Shown: piece by piece, positions 30,411-39,876 of the stretch
Numbering within the stretch: the first letter of the stretch is position 1
Layout: every line of letters begins with the position of its first letter
Assembly: GCA_016786485.1 (NCBI GenBank)
Contig: JAEUWD010000016.1
Coordinates: 1 to 40,929, forward strand
Direction of reading: 5' to 3'
DNA length: 40,929 bases
From: Bacteriovoracaceae bacterium
GTDB taxonomy: Bacteria > Bdellovibrionota > Bacteriovoracia > Bacteriovoracales > Bacteriovoracaceae
Program-made: the position numbers and the translations under genes
Notes under the pieces: model-generated
What the model saw: only the letters and a program-made list of their open reading frames with translations
Databases searched by the model: none
Told to the model about the DNA's origin: nothing

Positions 30411-31862
30411 TTAATTAATAACGTTGATTAGATCGACTTCTAAACGATCACTGCCACTGCTTCCAACTCCTGGACCACTCACAGCAGTGCCACCAAAGTG
30501 GCCAAAATTCTGTATCCCACCTTGAAAAGTACTCACTCCATTTGCATTGGGAGTTGTTTTAAAATTATTATTTCTCAATATCGTCATAAAATTAAAATCA
30601 TGGAGTCTGACTTGATTACTCAGACATCCATATTTTCTATTTCCATCTGCATCTTCAAATTTCATAAAACTGACCAACCAATTATAACCATAACTCATAT
30701 TATCATTGCGGCTTGGTACCATCGGTACACTGACATAATTAGTAGGAGCTAAATTCGAAGTATCTGTTTCTTCCACACTCGCAATTGATCGCATGGCATT
30801 TCCAGTAAGTGTGTAACCTAAATTTTCTGCTAAATCGGTACAGGTCGATGAAGTTGGATCTGTCGTACCAACATTATAAGTAAAATGAGAATACCCATCG
30901 GCGCCAAAGGCCGTTGAGTTCACTTGTAAATACAAATGCGCTTCTTGCGTTTGTAACTGCACAATCATTGGAGTTGAATATAAATTAATTGGTACAGCGG
31001 TATCATCGACGACGTAAGTAACGTTCTTAATACTCGTCGCTTTACCATTACAAACACCATAATAAGAAACATAAAAGGTTCCATTGTCTTGTACACCTGG
31101 AGTTGTGGTAATTTCGAAAGCAGTTGAATAAGCATTACCATTTTCAACGGGATCACAAGTTGAACCTTTATTTTGACAATAATAAATTTCACTCACATTT
31201 GTTCCTGTAATTTCGGCAGTAGGATTAACGACAAATGAACCATCTCCAGGTGAAATACTTAATTCACAGTTTACAACAGGCCCGCCACCGGTAGTTGTGC
31301 TTGTTGAGGACCCACCTGTTGTGGTTGGTCCACCGCCTGGTCCACCTGAAGTAACTATGCATGAAGATGAACTTGGATACTTTTCACAGTATGAAAGCTC
31401 AGGAGGAACATCTGGTGTATTTTGAGGTGGTGGTCCATCATCCTCAGGGCCATCAGGTCCATCAGGAATATTATTAACAATTTCTTCCGGTTCAGGAGTA
31501 TAGCTATCTGAAGCACCAGAATCATGTTCAGCGATGCCGCCATAAGAGGCACCACCTGCTTCTGAACCTGCGCTGCCTGATCCGGATGAAGTAGATGTTG
31601 ATGTTAAACCACCGCCGCTCTCATCGAGTGCGATCATATCTTGAGATTTTTTCATTTTACGTTTTCGAGAATTTATTTTTTCTTCATCGATATCGAGATC
31701 TGAAAAATTTCGATACTTTTTTGATTTATTGCTCGCTGGTTCACGACTGACACCATCTACAGTTTCAGGTCCACCAAAATCCAGCAGTAGGGCCAGCAAC
31801 ATAACACCTGCTACCGTTACTGGGACGGGATTATCCTTAATAAAGTCTTTAATAGGCTTCAT
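30411..31862 (-). CDS. Membrane-anchored Gly/Ser/Thr/Pro-rich surface protein
   Basis: A 483-residue protein. A hydrophobic stretch (residues 13-28) acts as anchor or signal. Residues 80-200 are low-complexity: Ser/Gly/Thr tracts, then Asp/Pro-rich (IPDGPDGPEDDGPPPQ) and Gly/Thr-rich segments, typical of a flexible stalk. A Cys-containing Ig/FN3-like domain follows: SISPGDGSFVVNPTAEITGT ... FYVSYYGVCNGKATSIKNVTYVVD, reminiscent of chitobiase/hexosaminidase C-terminal domains. The C-terminal 170 residues are unassigned, with more Cys pairs and a final beta-rich region. Probably an exposed binding protein. Confidence 0.65.
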   Translation of the reverse strand: MKPIKDFIKDNPVPVTVAGVMLLALLLDFGGPETVDGVSREPASNKSKKYRNFSDLDIDEEKINSRKRKMKKSQDMIALDESGGGLTSTSTSSGSGSAGSEAGGASYGGIAEHDSGASDSYTPEPEEIVNNIPDGPDGPEDDGPPPQNTPDVPPELSYCEKYPSSSSCIVTSGGPGGGPTTTGGSSTSTTTGGGPVVNCELSISPGDGSFVVNPTAEITGTNVSEIYYCQNKGSTCDPVENGNAYSTAFEITTTPGVQDNGTFYVSYYGVCNGKATSIKNVTYVVDDTAVPINLYSTPMIVQLQTQEAHLYLQVNSTAFGADGYSHFTYNVGTTDPTSSTCTDLAENLGYTLTGNAMRSIASVEETDTSNLAPTNYVSVPMVPSRNDNMSYGYNWLVSFMKFEDADGNRKYGCLSNQVRLHDFNFMTILRNNNFKTTPNANGVSTFQGGIQNFGHFGGTAVSGPGVGSSGSDRLEVDLINVIN

Positions 31863-32013
31863 ACTCTTATTTTAAGGCATAAAACCTGAGTGAAATAATC
31901 AAATAACTTTAGCTATTTTTTTATGTGTTTATGAGGACTTGGCCGATAAAGATCAAAAATAAACCCGGTAAATTCCGATTGAATTCACAATAATTGCCAA
32001 AAATTTATGCTAG

Positions 32014-32367
32014 TTAGGCGACTTCTTGATTGATATCAAGCACTTTAAGTTCTTCGGCCAATTGCAGACAAGTCGCTTCAAATTTTTTTAACTTCTCTTG
32101 AATTTCTTTATCAAATTTTCGCTCTTTGCCAGCAAGTTCTAAATAGAGTGCCATCAGACGAAGATCTTCAGCGAAGAAGTTGGAAATTCCACCTTTCATC
32201 GCATGAGCAATTCGCTCAAACTGAGCAAAATCGTTTAGCATAAATGCTTTATTGAGCTCGGCCAATTGACCAGGATAAATATCAATATAAGTTTTGGCCA
32301 TCAGTTTAAAAACCTTCTGATCACCTTCATAATGTGAGATTAAATCTTTGCGATTGATGAGATTCAT
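32014..32367 (-). CDS. Hpt (histidine phosphotransfer) domain protein
   Basis: A 117-residue helical protein with the Hpt signature: IAHAMKGGISNFFAEDLR around H55, followed by the second helix (LMALYLELAG). It should carry phosphate between a hybrid kinase and a receiver in the cytoplasm. ATG at 32367 is chosen, with TTGGAG upstream; an upstream ATG at 32451 in the same frame would add 28 residues that match no Hpt protein. It is a stand-alone gene with no kinase nearby; the isolated receivers in this window are possible partners. Confidence 0.82.
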   Translation of the reverse strand: MNLINRKDLISHYEGDQKVFKLMAKTYIDIYPGQLAELNKAFMLNDFAQFERIAHAMKGGISNFFAEDLRLMALYLELAGKERKFDKEIQEKLKKFEATCLQLAEELKVLDINQEVA

Positions 32368-32552
32368 AAACAACTCCAACTTACGTACTGCTCTTATTAG
32401 TTTATTCGTCTTGGTATAATTATAAATCAAATTCATTCTTAACCGGACCAAAATTTTATTTAATCACATAAGTTATTAAAAAAACATTCGTTGCTCAAAT
32501 TTATGAGGCACGGACAAGAAGAAAAATGCCGAAATAATGGGCAGAAATAGAC

Positions 32553-34922
32553 CTATTTTCCAGGTATCGGGATGTTGGCTGATTTAAGATGATTAATCTG
32601 CGGATTTTCAGCCGGTCCTTTAAGTTCAAATTCTTGTTCAAAGATTTTTCCCACCACTGGTTTTGAAAAGTCTTTAATAATTGGAATATAGGTGGAAGCC
32701 GCGACTAATGCTGCCAAAGGATTCGCTGCCATAGCGACGAGTCCATAAACAGAAATAAGTTTTTGCAAATTGACTTGAATGCGGACTCGAACATTTAAAG
32801 TTTTATCCGTTAAAAGCAAAGAACCTTTGGGATATAAATCCATCGCAGGTAATGAGATAATAAAGTCTTTGGTTTTGAGGACTGAATCTTTTAAATCAAC
32901 CTCACCAGCGAAGCGATTAATTTTATCGTCTTTTTCCGTGGCACTTAGAAAACTCAACGTCATAATATCTAAAAATTTGCGAAGCTTTGAACTGGTTTTT
33001 TTGATAACTGTAAAATCTAACCACTCAACATCAAACTTCCCTTCACTAGTAGCAATCGAAAAATCTGAAATCTTACCTGGCCAATGTAATTTTCCTTTAA
33101 TACTGCCTTTACCACCTATAGTTGATTCCGTTAAATTCTGATATTTAAGCAATTCACTTAATTGATTAATTTTTAAAAAACAAAGAAGATCGGTTTTCAT
33201 TTCTTTGCCTAAAAAAGTTGAAAACTGGCAATCTTGTAAATCAAACATTTCTGATTTTAACTTTTTGATATGAACGACTGATGTTTGCTGTTCAACTCGA
33301 TCAAAAATCACCGCCACATCTTTAAAGTCCATTCCGAGATAATTGAGTTTTTCGATGTTTACAGCTACCGGTTTCGATTTAATAAAAGCCGGTTCCTTAT
33401 ATTTTTTACCTTTCTTAAATTCGATCTTGGGTAAATTCAAATGGGTAAACTTCATTAAATTTTGTGTTTCATCAAAAATAAATTCCCCACCCGCTTGCAC
33501 TCCTTCCAGTTGCCAAAGTGTCGGTGTCACAACTTTAAACTTGAATCTTTCTTCGCCGTAGCTAGCTTCTACTTCTCCACTAATGAGTCCACTTTCATTA
33601 AAATTCACGCCGCCCGACAAATTACCTAAAACAATATTGGTATTAAAAATGCCTAATCTCGTTTCTGGAGTGAAAAGAGTCGAACCATAAATGGTAAATT
33701 GATCCAAGTCATCAAAAGGAAGCGACAAACGTAGTTGCATCGAAGCTTCATTTTCTAATTGAATAATATTTCCCAGAAAATTAATCTTGGACCAAATAGG
33801 CGTTTGCTGCAGATAAATGGGAACATCCGCCCCCTGAAATTTTAAGATAGTATCAACGGTCAAAATATTTTTTTTAAATTCATACTCAACCAAACCTCGT
33901 ACGACATCCACTTTTTCCGTTTGTCCTGAAACGACTTTGGCCTGAAGTTTTCCATTTTTAACTGTAATGACAGCTGCCACTTTTTCAACTTGTGGCCACT
34001 TCGGTGCAAATTTAAGTTTCACATCGTCTACATTCACATGCCCCTGCAAACTTTCCGTCTCACCTAGCTGACGAACATTTCCTCGCCACTCAAACTGCCC
34101 ATCCTTAAGTACACCATTTTTTACCAGTCTCATCCAACGCTTTAAAAAATCTGAGTTATCCCAAAATTTTTGAATCGATGCTACCAATTGAACGGCATCC
34201 AATTGCTGAATGTTCAGACTTAGATAATCATCATTCGTTGCTGCTTGGGCCGTGGCCGAAAACAAACCACGACCAGTCATTTCTGTCGCTGGCCCTTTTA
34301 AACGAAAATGGGGAATGACCATTTTGTCTTCCAACTTAGTGAGACTAAATTCACCTTTGATATTATTCTTATAAGAAATATCAAAAGAATATTTTATCTC
34401 GATGTGATTAAGTTCCGTTTTGAGCTGTAACTTAATATTCGAAACACGATTTTGTACTGCTTTCTTTTCTAAAAAAATGATAGTTGAGTTCTGAACCGTA
34501 AATTTAAGTTCTAAGTTTTTGATTCGGTCATAAATCTCAATTAAAGATAAAGATTCACTATCGACTTGGTTTTCTGAAATATTCAGATCTTCTTTATTTA
34601 AGTAAAAATTTAATTGGCCGATTTTGATTTCAGCAATTTTAAAATCAAACATGATAAGTGACATTAACCAGTTGGGGCGAATTTCTAATTCTGAGACTTT
34701 AAAATTTTTATCTGCGAATTCAAAATCCTCTAATAATAGTCCGGGTCCCCACTGTGACCACTTCACTCGAATTTTTTCTAATTTAACTTGGGTTTGCACC
34801 CGGCCTTCAATCGCGGCACGTAAATCATTGGTATGTTTACCAACGAAATAAGACAATAAAAAGCTGGTGAAAAAAAAGAAAATAAAAATTGAAAGTGAGA
34901 TAAATACGAGCTTTTTTTTCAC
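32553..34922 (-). CDS. YhdP/AsmA-like (DUF3971) envelope lipid-bridge protein
   Basis: A 789-residue protein with one N-terminal membrane span (residues 5-24) and a long beta-rich periplasmic part. The N-terminal VQTQVKLEKIRVKWSQWGPG and the C-terminal FDVEWLDFTVIKKTSSKL, DLYPKGSLLLTDKTLNV and final PAENPQINHL match the AsmA-like YhdP/DUF3971 family. These proteins form groove-like bridges that move phospholipid between inner and outer membranes. It is shorter than E. coli YhdP (about 1,266 residues). It follows a small lipoprotein gene by only three bases, so the two form an operon. Confidence 0.78.
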   Translation of the reverse strand: MKKKLVFISLSIFIFFFFTSFLLSYFVGKHTNDLRAAIEGRVQTQVKLEKIRVKWSQWGPGLLLEDFEFADKNFKVSELEIRPNWLMSLIMFDFKIAEIKIGQLNFYLNKEDLNISENQVDSESLSLIEIYDRIKNLELKFTVQNSTIIFLEKKAVQNRVSNIKLQLKTELNHIEIKYSFDISYKNNIKGEFSLTKLEDKMVIPHFRLKGPATEMTGRGLFSATAQAATNDDYLSLNIQQLDAVQLVASIQKFWDNSDFLKRWMRLVKNGVLKDGQFEWRGNVRQLGETESLQGHVNVDDVKLKFAPKWPQVEKVAAVITVKNGKLQAKVVSGQTEKVDVVRGLVEYEFKKNILTVDTILKFQGADVPIYLQQTPIWSKINFLGNIIQLENEASMQLRLSLPFDDLDQFTIYGSTLFTPETRLGIFNTNIVLGNLSGGVNFNESGLISGEVEASYGEERFKFKVVTPTLWQLEGVQAGGEFIFDETQNLMKFTHLNLPKIEFKKGKKYKEPAFIKSKPVAVNIEKLNYLGMDFKDVAVIFDRVEQQTSVVHIKKLKSEMFDLQDCQFSTFLGKEMKTDLLCFLKINQLSELLKYQNLTESTIGGKGSIKGKLHWPGKISDFSIATSEGKFDVEWLDFTVIKKTSSKLRKFLDIMTLSFLSATEKDDKINRFAGEVDLKDSVLKTKDFIISLPAMDLYPKGSLLLTDKTLNVRVRIQVNLQKLISVYGLVAMAANPLAALVAASTYIPIIKDFSKPVVGKIFEQEFELKGPAENPQINHLKSANIPIPGK

Positions 34923-34925
34923 TGA

Positions 34926-35285
34926 CTAAATATCGATTTCAGAATAACGGCTTAATAGGTTTTCTGGACATGAAAAATACTTACCCTTCAATCTCGGTGG
35001 TACACCATAAGTTTTGTAACTGGTGAGCACAAGATTCCCACCTTTGCGGGCCACTTTATTTTTCATATTGATTTCTAAACGCTCAAGATATGAAGTACTG
35101 CCAGGTGTTACACCGGCCGACAAATCACCTTTATACTCACAGCCCTGTTTAAAAAGATGATCCATTTCTGTATTGACCAAGTCTTGTCTTGGTTCGACTT
35201 TTATTACTTTTACCAGGTTTCCTTTCTTCGTTAATTTGGCACAGGAAAAAAGTAAAATAAAAATCATCAAGTATAACTTTGTCAT
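34926..35285 (-). CDS. Small lipoprotein, DUF4156/RcsF-like
   Basis: A 119-residue protein with a lipobox (LLFSCAK, Cys15). After it comes a compact domain with a Cys pair: FKQGCEYKGDLSAG and KGKYFSCPENLL, and a helix-strand segment NKVARKGGNLVLTSYKTYG that matches the Ala/Arg-Gly-Gly-Asn pattern of DUF4156/RcsF-type lipoproteins. An envelope-sensor role like RcsF is possible but not shown. The stop is three bases from the AsmA-like gene. GAAGGAAG provides the SD. Confidence 0.72.
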   Translation of the reverse strand: MTKLYLMIFILLFSCAKLTKKGNLVKVIKVEPRQDLVNTEMDHLFKQGCEYKGDLSAGVTPGSTSYLERLEINMKNKVARKGGNLVLTSYKTYGVPPRLKGKYFSCPENLLSRYSEIDI

Positions 35286-35343
35286 ATTTTCTTCCTTCGT
35301 CTTATTTCTTTAACTATAACTTATTTGTTTATATGATTCTAGA

Positions 35344-35904
35344 ATGAAAATAAGTCACTTTATTCTCATAACTGCCCTTTTACTTCTGATACCGAAGGCG
35401 CACTGTGCATTTTTAGTCGAGCCCTATTTTGGACACACTGCCGGGAAGTATAAGGAAAATAGCAATCGTGGTGATGCTGATGGTTTTGTTCATGGTTTCA
35501 GACTGGGTTATATTGGCACTTTGTTCATTTCAGGCCTCGATATTTCACTTCAGTACCCTGAATTCTCCTCTTCTTTTCTCAGTGAAGGCGAAGAAAAAAC
35601 TTACCGAACTGCTAATGTCGGGTTATTTCTAGGCGCAATTACGCCAAACTATAAAATCACTTTTGCCTACATGGCTTCATCCCTTCAGAAAAAAAATGGA
35701 AACCCTCAAAAAAGAATCTATTTTGCCGATACCCTCAAGTATACGGTTGGAGTTCGTCTGTTCTGGCGAGTCTTTTTCAATGTGGAGTACTTACATAGTG
35801 TTTATGACGAGTATGAAGAAAATAGAGATCTTACCTACGGTATCACACCATACAGCACAGATAGTTTACAAGGAACTCTCAGTGTGGTTTGGAGCATTTT
35901 ATAA
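35344..35904 (+). CDS. Small outer-membrane beta-barrel protein
   Basis: A 186-residue protein with a signal peptide (hydrophobic residues 5-17, cleavage near HCAF). The mature chain is a run of short amphipathic strands (FLVEPYFGHTAG, GFRLGYIGTLFISGLDISLQ, RTANVGLFLG, YTVGVRLFWRVFFNVEYLHS) ending GTLSVVWSIL, as in eight-stranded OmpW/OmpX-like barrels. The role is unknown. A TATATG nine bases before ATG and the absence of an SD suggest a leaderless or near-leaderless mRNA. Divergent from the DUF4156-like lipoprotein gene. Confidence 0.68.
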   Translation: MKISHFILITALLLLIPKAHCAFLVEPYFGHTAGKYKENSNRGDADGFVHGFRLGYIGTLFISGLDISLQYPEFSSSFLSEGEEKTYRTANVGLFLGAITPNYKITFAYMASSLQKKNGNPQKRIYFADTLKYTVGVRLFWRVFFNVEYLHSVYDEYEENRDLTYGITPYSTDSLQGTLSVVWSIL

Positions 35905-35931
35905 CAAAGACATTCTACAAAGGAGAATTTT

Positions 35932-36375
35932 GTGAATGAAAAAAGATTTTGGTTTTCCATCGGCTTAGTATGGACGACCCTTATGTTAACTGATTGGTTC
36001 TTCCATGGTTATTGGATGCAACCAACTTACCAGGCCACAGCTCATTTATGGCGACCAATGAATGAAATTGCGAGCAACTCATGGGCAATGTGGGTAGGTC
36101 ATGCTTTCTTTGCATGGTCATACGTTTGGATTTATACCAAAGGTATTAGTAATCACCACCCGTGGCACCAAGCTTTCCGTTATGCTGTAGCGGTGTTCTG
36201 TATCACTTCTGTGCCTTACCTATTCATGACTTGGGCCGTAACGCCAATGACAACTGATATTATTTTCCGTTGGTTCATGATTGAAGCTTTCCAAGTTTTT
36301 GTTTGTGGTTTCGTTGTGACTTGGTTTTATCGTGCGAAAATTAAGTGGACTGAAACTGCTCATCACCACGCTTAG
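35932..36375 (+). CDS. Four-helix inner-membrane protein of unknown function
   Basis: A 147-residue membrane protein with four predicted transmembrane segments (about 7-24, 50-68, 84-104 and 116-134). Conserved-looking polar residues lie at helix ends: DWFFHGYWM, HAFFAWSYVW, MTWAVTPMTTD. The chain ends in ETAHHHA; the His-rich tail might bind metal. It begins with GTG 27 bases after the barrel gene, with AAAGGAG upstream, so it shares that transcript. I do not recognise the family. A strong terminator follows. Confidence 0.68.
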   Translation: MNEKRFWFSIGLVWTTLMLTDWFFHGYWMQPTYQATAHLWRPMNEIASNSWAMWVGHAFFAWSYVWIYTKGISNHHPWHQAFRYAVAVFCITSVPYLFMTWAVTPMTTDIIFRWFMIEAFQVFVCGFVVTWFYRAKIKWTETAHHHA

Positions 36376-36401
36376 AAATTTTTTTGATAATTGAAAACGA
36401 G

Positions 36402-36430
36402 GGCCTAGACGAGAGTCTGGGCCTTTTTTT
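36402..36430 (+). terminator. Rho-independent terminator of the 35344-36375 operon
   Basis: GGCCTAGAC (36402-36410) pairs with GTCTGGGCC (36415-36423), one G-U, around GAGA; a run of seven T follows. Confidence 0.9.
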
Positions 36431-36956
36431 AAAATCGCATTTCCACTGCTAAAGAGTGATTAGTAATAATGGGAGTTAAGACGTTATTTAATTTAAGTGA
36501 CCACATATTTCGGCGAATCAAATGCACACCCACCTCAATCCCCAAGATCGGAACAAATTCAAAACCATCAATATTCACGGCCACTAAATCAACCGTGTCA
36601 TAGCCATTCGGTTTATTTTCATTTCGCGCGTCCCAATTCTCTTCCACAAAACTATAACCACCCATAATAAAAGTGAATTCCACATACTTGGTATAAGCGA
36701 AACCATAAGAATAAAAGACACCTTCAATCGGTGAACAGATGGAATCCTCACCTTGCATATAGGTAAGCGCATGTCGTGAAATACCTAAACGAATGTATTG
36801 GGTACGATTAAAAATAATTCCAGTATCATTCCACTGGTTACAATAATTTTTTTTAGAATTGGTCACGTGCGGAGTTAAACCACCAGCACCATACATCAAT
36901 GTCCAAGCTTGCACAGATTGAAGCGTGAGAAAAAAAAGAAAAACAAAAAGTTTCAT
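36429..36956 (-). CDS. Exported beta-rich protein, probable outer-membrane barrel
   Basis: A 175-residue protein with a signal peptide (MKLFVFLFFLTLQSVQA). The mature part alternates strand-like blocks (YIRLGISRHALTY, YSYGFAYTKYVEFTFIMGGY, FVPILGIEVGVHL) and ends EMRF, with a terminal Phe as in barrel proteins. Two Cys (CNQWN and SICSP) could pair. Its ATG directly follows the TAA stop of the upstream gene (36957-36959), so translation is coupled. Family not recognised. Confidence 0.65.
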   Translation of the reverse strand: MKLFVFLFFLTLQSVQAWTLMYGAGGLTPHVTNSKKNYCNQWNDTGIIFNRTQYIRLGISRHALTYMQGEDSICSPIEGVFYSYGFAYTKYVEFTFIMGGYSFVEENWDARNENKPNGYDTVDLVAVNIDGFEFVPILGIEVGVHLIRRNMWSLKLNNVLTPIITNHSLAVEMRF

Positions 36957-37730
36957 TTAAAATAATCCTATCGAAGGCAGGATATTCCAAGTCAAGCCAC
37001 CAACCGCAGTGAATGAAGCCGATTTCAAATGAGACTCAAAACCACCGGCCCCGAGAAAAAAAGAGCCGCCACTAAAGCCTCTTCGAAAGTTTAAAGTATA
37101 TGTTCGCGCTCGATGTTCTGAATCCAGTTCTTTAGTATATTGACCTAAAACGAACATACTCCATGCTCCACCTAACTTGGTTCCAAAAATACCGCGAGTG
37201 TTTTCAATATGACCACCCTCCATCGGTAAACTAATTCCGTATTCAGGCGCGATAAATTCTTGATCTTCCACATCTTGTTCATACGTTTCTTTTAAAAAAT
37301 CCACATTCAAAAAAACCGGACCAGCCGCCAAACTCATATTGGCACCAACAAATTTGCGTTCAAAAGAGTTTTCACATTTGAGCGTCGTACAATCATAAGG
37401 TGGTAAATCATCATTACGGTTTTTCGCATCTGAGTAACCGCCTCTTACTCCAATAAACGATATAGGAAAAAATTCGAGTTGCGTTCGATAGGCAGTAAAA
37501 CCCGTTATGGCCGAACCAGTCACCGAAGGTCTGATGTAACCATACCAAGGTTTTCCACCACCCGGTGCTCCCCACAGAAGGATGCCGTAACCTAAATCGG
37601 CATTGATAACACCCGCCAAGGGATAGCTTCTCGAGACGGCATTAAGCTGAAAATCAAAGCCTGCCAAAGCACGGCCGAAAAAAAAGCTTAAAACTAAACA
37701 AAATATGATTAAATTTTTGGTAAAACCCAC
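36957..37730 (-). CDS. Exported beta-barrel-like outer-membrane protein
   Basis: About 257 residues with a signal peptide NLIIFCLVLSFFFG ending ALAG. The mature chain is Gly- and aromatic-rich in strand-like blocks (INADLGYGILLWGAP, LEFFPISFIGVRGGY, NMSLAAGPVFLNVDF, FFLGAGGFESHL) and ends GLTWNILPSIGLF, a Phe-terminated barrel signature. C in YDCTTLKCENS may form a disulfide. The start is uncertain: GTG at 37730 gives a normal signal peptide but has no good SD; TTG at 37766 is the longest form. TTGACT...CATGAT upstream (18 bp apart) may be the promoter, which favours the shorter form. Confidence 0.65.
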   Translation of the reverse strand: MGFTKNLIIFCLVLSFFFGRALAGFDFQLNAVSRSYPLAGVINADLGYGILLWGAPGGGKPWYGYIRPSVTGSAITGFTAYRTQLEFFPISFIGVRGGYSDAKNRNDDLPPYDCTTLKCENSFERKFVGANMSLAAGPVFLNVDFLKETYEQDVEDQEFIAPEYGISLPMEGGHIENTRGIFGTKLGGAWSMFVLGQYTKELDSEHRARTYTLNFRRGFSGGSFFLGAGGFESHLKSASFTAVGGLTWNILPSIGLF

Positions 37731-37830
37731 GGAAGTATCATGGCATAATCTGATTAACCGAGTCAAATCATCAGCTTAGCAACTCATTAATATCCTTTAA
37801 AATTATCCCGTATTTGTCGATAAGTTACCT

Positions 37831-39876
37831 ATGAGTGAAAAATTAAATTTGAACGACCTCAAGCCTAAACTAAAAGAATGCCAAGTTTTTACGGGTGAAA
37901 AAAACATTGTCATCGAGGATAGCAAAACTCGCGCACAAGTTGTTTTACTCAAAGAGAACGAAGTTATTCTGAAACTGCTTGATGGTGAAAATACAGTAAA
38001 GGACATCTCGACCTATCTTTATCATCATCACGGTGGGGTGAATTTTAATACGATTATCACGACCATTCGTTTATTAAGTGAAGCTAATCTCCTCGAAGGA
38101 ACCAAACATTACTTCGAAAATCTTCGAGATGAAAAAAGTCCGCATGAACAAAAGCCTTCTTTTTTTAATCGCAGCTTGTTTGAATTTCCTCTCGTTAGAA
38201 AAATAGAAATGAATATCGCTCGCCCAGAATTGTATTTTGGTTTGCTCGGAATGCTAGTCATGATGGTTGGGATGAATCTCGATGCTTTTGATAATATTCA
38301 TATGGCGCGTTTCCTAAAAAATCAAAGTGGTTATAGTGAGGCCCTTCCAAGAATTTTTATTTTCAGCTCGATTCTTTTAAGCATGAAAACTTTATTCCAA
38401 GGTCTGATGTTACTTTTCTCGGTAGGTTCATTTTATGCACCATCCATCAAAATTAACCTCTATTCAATTTCGCTTGGATTAAATGATAACACGATTTACT
38501 CACATCCGAAAAAAGCTGTGATTATTAGTTATGGTGTAATGTCAGCCTTAATGTACTTAGTGTGTTTTGCACTGATTGATTATTTTCCACAAGCTAAAAT
38601 GTATCGCCATGATTTCGCCGTACTCGCGATGATGTTAACTCTGATTGAATTAAATCCTTATCGTCGTAGCGAACTAACCAAACTTTTTTATTTCTTTTAC
38701 GCCGCTGAACAACTAAAAAGTATTATGCCGTATCTGAAAAACTGTACACTCACTGGTTTGTGGGAAGATACGGGGGCAAAACTGTCTGATGAAGTGAGAT
38801 ATGTAACGTATTCACTACTAGCGATTGGCTGGGCGATTTTCTTCAGTGTCTTTAGTCTTGAACTGATGTTCAAATGTTTTTCAGGACTCTTTTTACAAAT
38901 TCAAATGGGAGAACCTGTCAGCCGCATTTCAGCTATTTTAGTCGGCATGGGTCTTTTATTTATCTCGGGATATCTCTCAATCGATCTGTTCCACACATTG
39001 GTAAAAAACATTGTGTCGCCTATTCTTCTTCCATTGATGAAATTGAAAGCACGTCCAAAAGATTATACTCAACCAGATATCGCACTTGAAAATATTCGTA
39101 AGAACCTGCAAGCGAATATGATCTTTAATCAATTGAGTCCTGAAGCTCTGGACTACGTGCTTAACAATGCACGACTAAAATCAGTCAAAAAAGGTACACA
39201 TCTTATTTTACAAGGTGATACAGCGAAAGAAGTTTTTTTCTTGGTAAAGGGTCGCGTTGATGTCAATTCTCGTGAGAAAACGGGACGTATTAAACATATT
39301 GTTGAATTAGGTCCAAACTCGGTGATTGGAGAAATGTCAATTGTTGAAAAACGCAAGCGCGCTGTGAACGTGACTGCTCTGGAAGATCTGGTTTTCTTAG
39401 AATTTAGCGCCAGTGTTTTTGAGAACCTGATGAACAAAATGCAATTTAAGGAAGATTATATAAAGCTTACAAATCGAATTAAAATTTCTCAGTTCGTGGC
39501 CTCAGCTAACCTCTTCCGAGATTTCCCACCAGAAATTATGAACGTTTTTGTGGAAGCAGGAGACCTCGTTTTGTTTCCGGGCGGACATAATATTGTGGAA
39601 GAAGGCGAAAGTGATAAAACCTTCTATCTGCTTATCAAAGGCAAAGTCGATATCAGTAAAGGTGGGCACCATATTACAGAATTAAAACAAGGTGATTTCT
39701 TTGGTGAAGTGGCCTTAATTGCCAATGTTCCAAGAACCGCCACCGTTACCACGAAAGAAGAAAGTTTATTTTTATTTATTGAAGACAAACGATTTTGGAA
39801 TATTTTATCCAACAATATCGAGCTGGCCATGTATATTGAAAGTGTTGGCCGTAGTCGTATGAACGAGGCCGCATGA
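37831..39876 (+). CDS. PqqD-like / inactive M50-like membrane / twin cNMP-binding fusion protein
   Basis: A 681-residue protein in four parts. Residues 20-95 look like a PqqD-type winged domain (VVLLKENEVILKLLDGENTV ... LLSEANLL). Residues 130-400 form a membrane domain with at least six spans; the order of segments (LMLLFSVGSFYAPS, then LIELNPYRRSELTKLF) follows M50-type membrane proteins with NPLL-DGYY, but the HExxH position reads SMKTLFQG and the NP-x-x-x-DG Asp is Ser, so a protease is unlikely. Residues 431-540 and 560-675 are cyclic-nucleotide-binding domains; the second has a near-consensus FGEVALIANVPRTATV, the first GEMSIVEKRKRAVNV. It overlaps the GspG-like gene by four bases. Confidence 0.75.
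   Translation: MSEKLNLNDLKPKLKECQVFTGEKNIVIEDSKTRAQVVLLKENEVILKLLDGENTVKDISTYLYHHHGGVNFNTIITTIRLLSEANLLEGTKHYFENLRDEKSPHEQKPSFFNRSLFEFPLVRKIEMNIARPELYFGLLGMLVMMVGMNLDAFDNIHMARFLKNQSGYSEALPRIFIFSSILLSMKTLFQGLMLLFSVGSFYAPSIKINLYSISLGLNDNTIYSHPKKAVIISYGVMSALMYLVCFALIDYFPQAKMYRHDFAVLAMMLTLIELNPYRRSELTKLFYFFYAAEQLKSIMPYLKNCTLTGLWEDTGAKLSDEVRYVTYSLLAIGWAIFFSVFSLELMFKCFSGLFLQIQMGEPVSRISAILVGMGLLFISGYLSIDLFHTLVKNIVSPILLPLMKLKARPKDYTQPDIALENIRKNLQANMIFNQLSPEALDYVLNNARLKSVKKGTHLILQGDTAKEVFFLVKGRVDVNSREKTGRIKHIVELGPNSVIGEMSIVEKRKRAVNVTALEDLVFLEFSASVFENLMNKMQFKEDYIKLTNRIKISQFVASANLFRDFPPEIMNVFVEAGDLVLFPGGHNIVEEGESDKTFYLLIKGKVDISKGGHHITELKQGDFFGEVALIANVPRTATVTTKEESLFLFIEDKRFWNILSNNIELAMYIESVGRSRMNEAA

Noticed and set aside
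31863-32013. RNA gene or promoter in the 151-base gap between the surface protein and Hpt genes
   Set aside because: Only A/T-rich sequence without a convincing hairpin or consensus promoter was found.
37831-39876. Active M50 zinc metalloprotease
   Set aside because: No HExxH is found in the membrane region, and the NP-DG Asp position is Ser.
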